Assembly: GCA_038025085.1 (NCBI GenBank)
Contig: CM076140.1
Location: 23,778,501-23,842,500 of the forward strand
Direction of reading: 5' to 3'
DNA length: 64,000 bases
From: Tetragonia tetragonoides
Taxonomy: Eukaryota > Streptophyta > Magnoliopsida > Caryophyllales > Aizoaceae
The notes beneath the pieces were generated by a model. The model was not told the origin of the DNA, searched no databases, and saw only the letters and a list, made by a program, of their open reading frames with translations. A program made the position numbers and the translations under genes. Within the stretch, counting starts at the first letter, position 1; the number at the start of each line of letters is the position of its first letter. Shown here piece by piece: positions 38,123-47,707 of this stretch.

Positions 38123-39503
38123 ATGGAAGAATATGACCCATCACCATCACTGGGAGGATCTGGAGGCTCAATTTGCTCCAAAATGGGATTTAGAGCTGCA
38201 AAGGGGTTTGTAGATACAGGAATAGCAACATTATCATGAATAAAACCCTCCTTTGCACTGTATGCATTTCCCTGTCGCACTATAACAGGCCCAGCAGCAC
38301 TCGTGCTTGGCTGTGTAGGTCTGGTGGTAGAGCCACCCCCAGCAGGCTGTCCAACAACCTGCCATTGATTATCTTCAACAGTAGGAGCAACTGTAGCAGT
38401 TGGTCTAGCTTTTTCCACCCAGACCTGTTGGGTCTGTTGTGATCTGCTCCTTCTTTTCCTGGTTCTGGTCTGATTAGGAGCTAGAGTAGCAGTCCTTCGA
38501 GTCCCACAATCATGCCCCACTTTTAAGACACTTAGCACAGAATTCAGGTTTCCAATCCAACACAACTTTTTGCATAAAAGTTTGTCCATCTGGATCCTCA
38601 ACCATAACTTCCTCTAATATAGGTTGAGTAACATCAATCTCAATCAATACACGAGCAAAGAAAACTCTTGTTTGATTTGTTGTGCATTCATCAACATACT
38701 TAGGTACACCCAGTCCACTAGAAATTCTACTAAGGGAATCCATACTCCAACAATTCAAAGGAAGATTAGGAAATTTGACCAATAAGGGTAGAATTCTCAG
38801 AAATTCATTCTTAAAATTGAAATCAGCAGTCCATGTTCGCATAATAATGGTAATATTGTTCAATGAAAATGGACCAGAGAGCAAAACATCTTCCAAGTCT
38901 TTTAGGGTCATAAAACGAGCAATTAAAAAGCCTTCCTCATGGTAAAAAATCTCAGGTTGAGTAACAAAAATTCCAGAGTTTAGCTAAGTATTGCACCATA
39001 TAGTTATATTCAGGTGTATCACCCACCACATAAAGTACAATTGAATTAACCCATTTTTCAGATTGTTGTTTAATATCATTCCGATCAAGCACAATAACCT
39101 TCTTCCCATCCTTAATCTGAGGAGGAATAAAAGAGAGAGACATACCACTGGTGGAAGCTCGATTCTGTGAGAATATGTCCGCCCTAGTCAGTTCCTCAGC
39201 TGGTAGTGCCTCATCGGGTGTCACTTTTTCATTGGAAATGGGGGTTTCCATATCCCCAATCATGTCCAATCGACGAGCTGCGCCAGGCCCAGTGGTTACC
39301 GGTGTAGGAGTTGAGGTTGCTATACCATAACTCATTGAACTACCAGCCAGCTCCACCGGTGTCATGATGAAGCTTCTAGATCGCTATTCATCGTTGGCGG
39401 TGTAACCCGCGTACTAATAGAGCTGCCAGAGGAGTAAATGGTGGTGTCGCGCCCACGGCCACCACGCCGACCTCTTCCCGGTGGTCGCCCCCTACCACGA
39501 CCA
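38092..39503 (-). pseudogene. LINE ORF1: RNA-binding protein with DUF4283-like region and zinc knuckle
   Basis: It begins with a GRGRGRPPGRGRRGGRGR peptide (39500 on), then MTPVELAGSS (39365), then a DUF4283-like region (FLIARFMTLKDLEDVLLSG near 38925, FPNLPLNCW near 38770). A knuckle FCAKC...VGHDC straddles a frameshift at about 38515. The tail is glutamine/proline/serine-rich to 38092. At least three frame changes break it. In plant L1 elements this protein binds LINE RNA. Confidence 0.85.
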
Positions 39504-39511
39504 TGATATTT

Positions 39512-40638
39512 ATAATGCTTACAAAATTATGTCCGAATTTGTGGTAATAATGTTAGAAAACCATGCATCGTAATCGATGAATTTCAATCAATATTTTTGC
39601 ATAGAACTTATTGATGAGTATATATTATACTAAAAAAAATTAAATAACTATAATTTTAACTAACCATTTATGTAATAAATGTAAAACTAAACAAGCTTGA
39701 CGGTACTTAATTATACTAGATTAGAGATTATAATATATGTCTTGACAATCATTTTTACCCTATAAAAGTAAGTAATTATTATGGACTTGTTAGTATTTTG
39801 TCTATAAATAATGTTTCATTATTCATGGCATAATAGAAAGCATTGATTATCATCAATTGGATTTTGTTTTAAAGAAACAAAATGGCTATTAGTTATAAAA
39901 TTAATAATTATTTAATGTTCACATAATAGCCCGTTTAGTTATAACTAATAGATAAACGTGTGATTCTAAAAGTGATAACAAGTAGTTGTATTGATTGTAC
40001 GATTATAAGTATAACCATTTACGTACCTATTATCATGTGCATGAAGACAATTACATTAACCTATAATAACTACAAATACCGGTATTAGTACTCGCCTAAT
40101 GTACGTGACTAAAGCATACACAAACCACGTGCATATTGATCACCTTTAACCGTTTTTGTATATAAGAGCTGCAACTATAACCGCTTATGTATATATTATC
40201 AAGAGACGTGAAGGCTAAGGACCAAGAATAACCGTTGTTAATATTTTCAATGTAGGTTAAAAATACAAGAAATAAATAAATATAAGTAACGAATCACTAT
40301 TATTTTATTATTTTTTATATTTTTAAAAAATCAATTTTAATATCGAACAAACTTTTTATTTTTAAAAGTATAATATTATTTTATTTGTAATCAATAGCTA
40401 GTTGTTAATTACAATACTTGTATCATGTCTTAAAAAATAAGCAACATGTCCTCTACAGGAAAAGATAATAATTTTCAGCTATATATAAGATAATTATGTG
40501 GTAATACAATTCTCTTGGTCATATAATATAATTTATTGATAAAGTATGCCTATGTAGTGGCCCAGATAACAAAAAAAAAAATACCCTTACGAAATCAGCT
40601 TTTCATTGGTAATACAACTCTCTGGCTCGTATAATATA
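39512..40638. other. AT-rich intergenic DNA between LINE and CACTA
   Basis: No gene. Contains the second copy of the dispersed repeat (39815-40160) and a partial further copy to about 40250. Confidence 0.6.
39815..40160 (+). repeat. Dispersed AT-rich repeat, copy 2
   Basis: Collinear with 33960-34310, with many small differences. See that entry. Confidence 0.75.
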
Positions 40639-40654
40639 CACTACTACAAAACTA

Positions 40655-40985
40655 GGATACAACGTCGGTATATTTGGGCCTACAACATCGGTTTTTAAAC
40701 CGACGTAATAGACGGGTGATGTAGTATGGATACCCCTATAACGTCGGTTTTTTAACCGACGTGAAATGGTAGGATACAACATTGGTTTTGTTTATGTAGA
40801 AGGTAAGTCTACAACGTCGGTTTTTTCAAAAACAACGATGTGATAAGGCTAGGTACAACGTCAATTTGTCTTAAACACCGATGTGAAATGATAGATACGA
40901 CATCGGTCTTTCAAACAAACCGATGTGAAAGGCTAGGATACAACATCGGTTTTGTTTATGAACCCGATGTTGTATGTATCTTTTC
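40655..40985. repeat. CACTA left subterminal palindromic repeats
   Basis: About six units of roughly 50-60 bases, each carrying ACATCGGTTT or ACGTCGGTTT followed by a complementary AACCGACGT / ACCGATGT, making short hairpins. Such repeats bind transposase in this superfamily. Confidence 0.85.
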
Positions 40986-41899
40986 TTGCAAAAAAAATTA
41001 AATTGACATTTGTATTGAATATTATTAGTAATAATTATAATTAGTAAATCGTCTCTAAATAAGTGAAAGAACCAAGAAACTTGCCATTAATAATTGGTAT
41101 ATGTACATACAACAGGGGAATTTTTTTTTTATTCTGATTCCTAATGTTATCTAATATACAACACCAACTGTGACTAACAAGTATTTTGGCAACCTATGCT
41201 CCATTATATGCTTGCTCGTAGTTGTGAAACTGTGATAACACAGTCCTCTTGCCCCATTTCTTCATAAATCTCTGTGACAACAAGCATAAAATTAATATCC
41301 AAAAACTTCAAAAACGAATTTGAGAAACATAAGAAATACGTTTTCTCACTTTTACAAAAGAAAAAAGAACATCTGTGGTATCTAGAAGAAAACATCAATT
41401 TGATTTTTAAAACAACCACATAAGAAACTATTAGATGATTAAAAAAATTAGATAACATTACCTTCTGTTATGAAAACATAATGGATGTGCTTGGACTTCT
41501 CAATTAATATTAAAGAGGATTGAGGACTTTTAGAACATCTAGCTGCTTGTAGAACCCCTACGTATACTCCAAATTTCATAAAACCCATTTCCCAAACCAT
41601 AGTTCATCATCCAACCAACACCCAAAACAAAAACAACAAACCAAATCCACACGAATAGCGCATCTAGGTTCTCCTCTGTTGTAAACAGAACATGCAGCAA
41701 ATGTAAAGTATATTGTAACAGCAAAAGATGATCACTAATACTGCCCAACTTGTATACAAAGTGAACACTACCTTGTGTTTTTGAGCATAGCAAGCTTCTA
41801 TATAGCAGTAGTCATCATGGTGTAAAGGTAACACAGCTGCTTAAACAGCGACAGTACTGAAATTCAGGTCAAAAACAAACAGCTACTACTACTGGTTGT

Positions 41900-42141
41900 G
41901 AACCTGTGACAGCAGCTCTGCTGGCTGGCTGCGATAGCAGCAGCAGGAACAGCAGCAGCAGCCTGCTGGCTGGCTGTGACAGCAACAGCAGCAGCGGCGT
42001 CGACCTGGTGGTTGGCTGTGACAGCAACAGCAGCAGCGGCCTCGACCTGCTGGCTGGTTGTGACAGCAACAGCGGCCTGCTGGCTGTGACAGCAGACAAC
42101 AGCAGCGGCAGCGGCAGCGGCAGCGGCAGCGGCAGCGGCAT
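41900..42141. repeat. CAG/CGG trinucleotide-rich minisatellite in CACTA
   Basis: Imperfect repeats built on CTGGCTGTGACAGCAACAGC, then a pure AGCGGC run at about 42101-42141. Predicted alanine- or serine-rich peptides here are repeat artefacts. Confidence 0.85.
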
Positions 42142-43847
42142 GCAGGCTGGTTGTGACAGTAGGCCTTTCACACACAAATTTGTACACAACAAATCTTTTT
42201 ATATAACATGTACACAACAAATCTTGTCAACTTCTAAGGAATGAATGCATACAGAAATATACAAGTACAAAGTATTTTGCGAACGAGCAATTAAGATGTG
42301 TTTCACTCCATGCTATAATTGTGATGGAGTTGTCTATCCTAGCATCAAGAACCTACTATGTGACTTGTAACTTGTAAGGGGGAACCTCACCATCATCAAT
42401 CAAGCAGTGCACCTATAGACATACTATAATCAGAACACAGGTTGCACGAACATGAACATGTGCTCCATTCTCCAGTTATCTTATACTTGTCACAAGAAAG
42501 ATAGATAACTACGTAGTCTACGGCCATTTATAATCTTCTAGTTTACGACAGCATGCTACCCTAATGCTAGTTTACAGCTATTTTAATTAATTGTTCTTAA
42601 CACACATGACACTTGAACCTGATGCTCATCTCATCTTGCTTCTCTGACAAAGTGTATTCGAAGTGCATTAAAGTAAACCTACTTGCAAAGACTTAAAGAG
42701 CTAGAAGTAGCAAAAAAAACCACAGAAAATTCACTCTACAGGTTGAGTAATTGATATGACAGAAGAGTGGTTCTCTCCTTTAAAGTAAAAATGTCTTGTT
42801 TCTGCTACTCAACATTTGCACAAGTCCAGAATATTTTCCTATAAATCCAAAATATGGGAAGCGGCTTTGAGTAAATCAAGATTTTTTTTCGTGTTTATTG
42901 TATAAACATATTTTGTTTGGTACAATTGCAATCCCTTATAACTCCACAAAAGTACCCATACCCAATTACCCAAAGTAGGTTGCTTTCACGCTGGATTTTC
43001 TAAGTAGTAGAGAGGGAATTTTGGCATGAGAACAAAGAAAATAATATGAATAAATAAAATAAACTAGAATCAATCTAGTACTTGAAATTTTCAGAAACAG
43101 AACACCCAAACAATAATATGAACAAAGAAAATTGCAATCAACAGCTAAAAAAATGGACAATTGAGAAAAGAGATGAAGGAAAATACCAAATATATCCAAA
43201 TTGGCTTCAACGAAATCCCAACAAAAACGACTAAGTTTAGCCATAAAAAACTTGGGCAACAAAAACACCTAAACAAACTCGAATTTCACCAGATCTGCAA
43301 GAATCGAATAAGACAATGAGAAAAAAAAAAAAGAGAAAGTACCACTATGTGAACAAGACAATCATCGGCACCGCCGCACGACACCCCATGTCCACCACCT
43401 GCAACACAACGCCAAATTCCACCAGAAAAGGGTTAGTTCATTCTTCAACATCTAAATCGAGTTGGAAACCCTAACTCGCCAAAATTGAAACGAACCGAGA
43501 TGCAATTCCAAACTTGAAGTGAGAGAGAGTAAGTTCCAGATCTTATAACTTCAAGAACAACACGCAATTTCGAAAACTTCAGAAAAAAAGGATGAATTGA
43601 GCCAAATTTCGGCGAATTGAGGATGAAAGATATAAAGTAGACAGAGAAAAGGGTCAGAAGAGAGTGAATCATAACACGAAAACAAGAGATCAGATTTTCT
43701 CAAAAAAAATAAAACAAGAGATCAGAGAAAGGCGATTTTACTTCCATGAAGGGAGGAGAGATGGTGGCTGACTTGAAGAGAAGAGAAAGGGTTAGTGAGA
43801 AGCGAGATAACTGGCAGTAGCGTTTTGGTTTTATTATTTCGACGTGG

Positions 43848-44095
43848 CATACAACATCGGCTTTACTGTCTAACCGACATTATAAGCCAAACAAGGCCAT
43901 ACAACACTGCTTTTTTTCTCTAAAAACCGACTCATTTATCAGGTTATCACATTGGTTTTCCAAATAACCGATGTTGTATATGATATTTAAGAAAACCACA
44001 AAATATAACGTCGGTTTTAATATCTACGATGTTGCCACCGCGTCAGTAACAACGTCGGTTTTTTCACAACCGACGTTAATTGAACGACGTTGTAT
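43848..44095. repeat. CACTA right subterminal palindromic repeats
   Basis: Units such as ACAACATCGGC, ACCGATGTTGTAT and AACGTCGGTTTT...AACCGACGTT, complementary to those at the left end. Confidence 0.85.
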
Positions 44096-44112
44096 CTCTT
44101 TTATTAGTAGTG

Positions 44113-44512
44113 ATAATCTTATGGTAATATATGTCCATAGAATAGTGTGGGGACCAACAACATTTATTCACCGACAATTTCTACATTAAAAAGTACAAAT
44201 AACACTTAATTGGAGGTAGAGGCGCGTACACGAGTATGTAGGTGGGGTCCTTTTGAAGCAAAACTGCCTTTGGTGCATGTGAACGAATGTGGAGGTGCAT
44301 GTGGGGATGGAAAACTAGACTTAATTTTGTATTAGCTGTAATTTAATTTTGCATTAAAAGTTGTCTCCCACCTGCTAACCTGCTGAGCAGATGAACATTG
44401 AAGTAAAAAAAAAAAAATCAAAAATTCTGATCGATATTCTACTTACAGGCAAAATAGAAAATTTCATGATAAAAGGGCTTGTTCGTATTCAATCTTTGCA
44501 TGCAAAGGGACA
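44113..44512. other. Short intergenic stretch between CACTA and Element 2
   Basis: No gene or known repeat seen. It ends at the Element 2 target duplication AGGGG (44513-44517). Confidence 0.5.
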
Positions 44513-44517
44513 AGGGG

Positions 44518-45391
44518 TGTAGGCTACCGTATTTTTCTCTCCTTTTTCGCCCCCTTTTCCTTCGGGTTTTCGGCAGCTTGGGAGAGCGCGGTCGTTCGGT
44601 TTTTCGTGAACCTTTGAGTGTGAATGCACATTAAGACTTTCCTTTTGCACTAAGGACATGATTAAGATTGTCGGAAGTCGCCACCAAATTTAAGGTAATT
44701 TGAAAACCTTGGAATCAAGTCGATAGTCTAGAAAGACGTCAACTCAATTCCTGTGCACCCCAATCCCTATTGGGGAAATTGACTTCATAAATGAGTTCGG
44801 GGGCGTGAGTACGAGCTCGGAAGGTGTTAGGCACCCAACTCGCCTGTTGACAACAACGACCTTTACTAATCGATTCAATATAATTATTAATGCTACGGTT
44901 CAAAACAAGGTTTAATTTGTCCAAATTCCTAGTTTTAACTAAGGGGTTGAACAAACATTATTATTGTGACCACTTTTAACAATTTATCAAATTACATGCT
45001 TTTATTGCTAAAAACGATAAATATGCTAAAACCTGCAAGTTAGAAGACAAACCAATAATTCATCTACCAATCCACAAACAAAGCATAATTTAATAATAAG
45101 AAGCAATAAATAACAAAATTAAAACAACATTCATTCATCCATTAATTAAGCTTAATACAAGCCCTTTTGCTCAAAACGCGCCATGCATGTACATATCACA
45201 TAAACCAAAATCGTTAGTAATAACAAGCAATATAAAAATTTATTGAAAACCCTCAGGTTGGATTACCTGGATGCTCACAATGAACTTATTGGGTTATAAT
45301 GCTTGAATTCATGCTCTTGATGAAATGTGAAGGTTTATTTTGTGGTGTTAGGGCTAACCTAAAGAAGGAGTAGAATCAGAGTTTCTGGTTT

Positions 45392-45489
<98 letters not shown>

Positions 45490-46133
45490 TACCAACCAAA
45501 AGACCAACCTTTCAAAGAGAATGTCCAACCTCTCAAATTCCCAACCTCTTCAATTGAACCTTAAGGTTTGTTTATATAGAAGAGGGGGAGCTTCCAGGGT
45601 TTGGTACGTAAAGAGAGATGAGCCTCGAATTCGCCGTCCGTGAGAAAAGATCCAGGCGGCCATTCAACTAGGCCAAGTGGCTGAGCTGGCAGGACAAGCG
45701 GTCAAACCGTTTGGCAAGCGGCACAGCCGTTTGTCCTAGCGGCCACTGCTTGAACCCAAGCGTGGCCGCTTAGACCTGGAGCGGCGTGCCTGTATAGGCG
45801 CCTGACGTGCTTTTCACGCGGGGGAGGCTCTACCGAGGGGTCCATGCGGGATTGACTGAGTTCCCTTGTTTGACCAAGGGTTGACTCATGGGTTTGGGTT
45901 CCCTTTCGGGCCCTTAGGTTCAAAGAGGCCTATCTCTCAGATTTGGACTCCAATTGAATTGAGTCCAACTGGTTTGGATCACCTGTACAAAAAGGCTTCC
46001 ACTGGTTAATTCAAATGAACTGGGCTAATCATCAGAGCAATTATTCTCGCAACCCAAGTTCGAGCAAAATCCAATCCTTTCATCATCGGGTTTTTATGGG
46101 GACTTATTATAGACACAATTTTTGGTGTCTACA
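44518..46133 (-). repeat. Element 2 3' LTR
   Basis: Minus strand TGTAGACACCAAAAATTG at 46133 to GCCTACA at 44518. TATA box TATATAAAC at 45578-45570, CT tract 45486-45397 downstream of it, GC palindrome block at about 45790-45650 upstream. CAGGCGCCTATACAG (45804-45790) recurs in the gene A promoter. U5 carries TGGCGACTTCC at 44683-44673. Confidence 0.95.
45397..45486. repeat. (GA)n microsatellite in Element 2 3' LTR
   Basis: About 45 GA units; the other LTR has about 29 (62142-62200). On the transcribed strand it is a CT tract about 85 bases after the TATA box. Confidence 0.97.
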
Positions 46134-46151
46134 GAAGCCCCTACTTTGGCC
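46134..46151 (-). other. Element 2 polypurine tract
   Basis: Minus strand GGCCAAAGTAGGGGCTTC directly ahead of the 3' LTR, nearly identical to that of Element 1 (31778-31793). Confidence 0.85.
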
Positions 46152-46299
46152 GAGCTCGAATAGAGCGAAGGTCAAAGTATTCTTGTGCCAATACCTGCAA
46201 TAAAACAGGTAAACTGAGTGAGGTGACAATCAGTTAAAGATAAACAATCATTTTAGAGTAATAAATTTTCCGATTTATTTGACCGAGAGTTTGACCCTA

Positions 46300-46995
46300 T
46301 GCTGTAGGTCACACAATAAAAATCATTCGATTATCAGTCGAACGGAGAGAACCTGTGTTGTAGGTCACACAATAAAAAAATATTTAAGATAGGAAATAAG
46401 TGATAAAAATCCTTCGATTTTCAGTTGAAGGAGACCCTATGCTGTAGGTCACACAATAAATGTCCTTCGATTTTCAGTCGAAGGGGAACCCTATGCTGCA
46501 GGGGTCACAATAAATGTCCTACGATTTCGGTCGAAGGGGAACCCTATGCTGTAGGTTACACAATAAAAATATTTCGTTAGAAATAATATCAAAGATAAAA
46601 ATCATTCGATTTTTAATCGAAGGGGCTGTGCTATAGGTCACACAATAAATGTCCTTCGATTTTCAGTCGAAGGGGAACCCTGTGTTATAGGTTACACAAT
46701 AAAAATATTTCGTTAGAAATAAGATCAAAGATAAAAATCCTTCAATTTTTAGTCGAAGGGGACCCTATGCTGTAGGTCACACAATAAATGTCCTTTGATT
46801 TTCAGTCGAAGGGGAACCCTGTGCTGTAGGTTACACAATAAAAGTATTTCGTTAGAAATAAGATAAGAGATAAAAATCCTTCGATTTTTAGTTGAACAGT
46901 GACCCTGTGCTGTAGGTCAAACAATAAACGTCCTTCGATTTTCAGTCGAAGAGGAACCTTGTGCTGTAGGTTACACAATAAAAATATTTCGTTAG
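46300..46995 (-). repeat. Hairpin-bearing tandem repeat in Element 2 3' UTR
   Basis: About ten units of roughly 50-60 bases. Each contains a CCTTCGATTTTCAGTCGAAGG-type inverted repeat and a CCCTATGCTGTAGGTCACACA segment. Some units alternate with ATATTTCGTTAGAAATAAGAT, giving a higher-order unit of about 140 bases. It occupies the same place as the 66-bp repeat of Element 1 but is unrelated in sequence. Confidence 0.9.
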
Positions 46996-47219
46996 AAATA
47001 AGATGAGTAGTAAAGGGTAATAAAATGTTGCTCAGACCTTAAGTCGGGTGTGAGCCCATGCCATTTGGCCGAGTTTAAATGTACAAACCTGTGGGTTTAA
47101 AGTAGTCCTGCTTTCATAAACGGACTTTGGCGCACAAATAACTGCTATGGACCTCGCGTGGGGCCCACTGATTTTAAACCAATGGCCCATAAAACGCCAG
47201 AGGTGAGAGAGTGGGCCAG

Positions 47220-47424
47220 GCGGTCAAGCCGCCACGTCAAGCGATCGAACCGCTAGGTTGAGCGACTAAACCGCTGGTTGGAGCAGCTACGCCGCTTGGT
47301 GGAGCGGTTGAACCGCTCAAGCAAACGGTCAAGCCGTTGGGAGTAGCGGCCAAGCCGCGTAGCTTGCGGTTCAACCGCCAGCTGGGCGGTCTGACTGTCC
47401 ACGTAGGCGGTTTGACCGGCTACT
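47220..47424 (+). repeat. 21-bp-period palindrome array upstream of gene B (Element 2)
   Basis: About ten units with a period of 20-21 bases, each an imperfect palindrome: GCGGTCAAGCCGC, GCGATCGAACCGC, GCGGTTGAACCGC, ACGGTCAAGCCGT, GCGGCCAAGCCGC. Stem arms change together in some units. Comparable arrays lie in the LTRs (62375-62585) and upstream of gene A (51250-51395). CATAAAAA at 47444-47451 could be a TATA-like box just downstream. Confidence 0.85.
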
Positions 47425-47707
47425 AAGTTTTCCACGGGTTGTGCATAAAAATGAAAAGGGGAAGCCCAAATGGGTCATCTTCCCCGTTTCGAGCCTTCTC
47501 CTTTCTCTCTCCTCCATTTTTACTCAAGTTTCTCAACCTCCATCAAAGCCCCTACCTTCAAATCTTGAGGTTTTCTTGCTCAAATTCTTAGTAGAACTTG
47601 ATTTTGCTAGTTGTTCTTGTGTGTTTGAGTGTCAAAACTAAAAATTGTGTGAATTTGTGAGTTTCACTCAAATTTCCAAAAACTCCATTTTTGCTCTTCA
47701 TCCCTGG

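Larger units (their letters stand above)
34501..39503 (-). mobile_element. L1-type LINE, near full length
   Basis: Minus-strand element with a 3' poly-A (T run to 34507), ORF1 (38092-39503) and ORF2 (34772 to about 38122). A candidate target duplication TGATATTT flanks it (34493-34500 and 39504-39511); the T run makes the left edge uncertain by a few bases. The 5' end begins within a GR-rich ORF1 start (GRGRGRPPGRGR), so it is slightly 5'-truncated. ORF2 has lost a catalytic residue, so it is dead. Confidence 0.93.
40639..44112. mobile_element. Non-autonomous CACTA (En/Spm-type) transposon
   Basis: It starts CACTACTACAAAA and ends TTATTAGTAGTG, whose complement is CACTACTAATAAAAG. A 3-bp duplication ATA (40636-40638 and 44113-44115) fits CACTA transposons. 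Subterminal palindromic repeats built on ACAACGTCGGTTTT...AACCGACGT occupy both ends. No transposase is recognisable in 3474 bp. The interior (about 41000-43840) is AT-rich with a CAG/CGG low-complexity block and pieces resembling gene leader sequence, so mobility would depend on an autonomous partner. Confidence 0.92.

Noticed and set aside
41864..42244. Alanine- and serine-rich frames
   Set aside because: They arise from CAG/CGG trinucleotide repeats inside the CACTA transposon; all frames look open because of composition.
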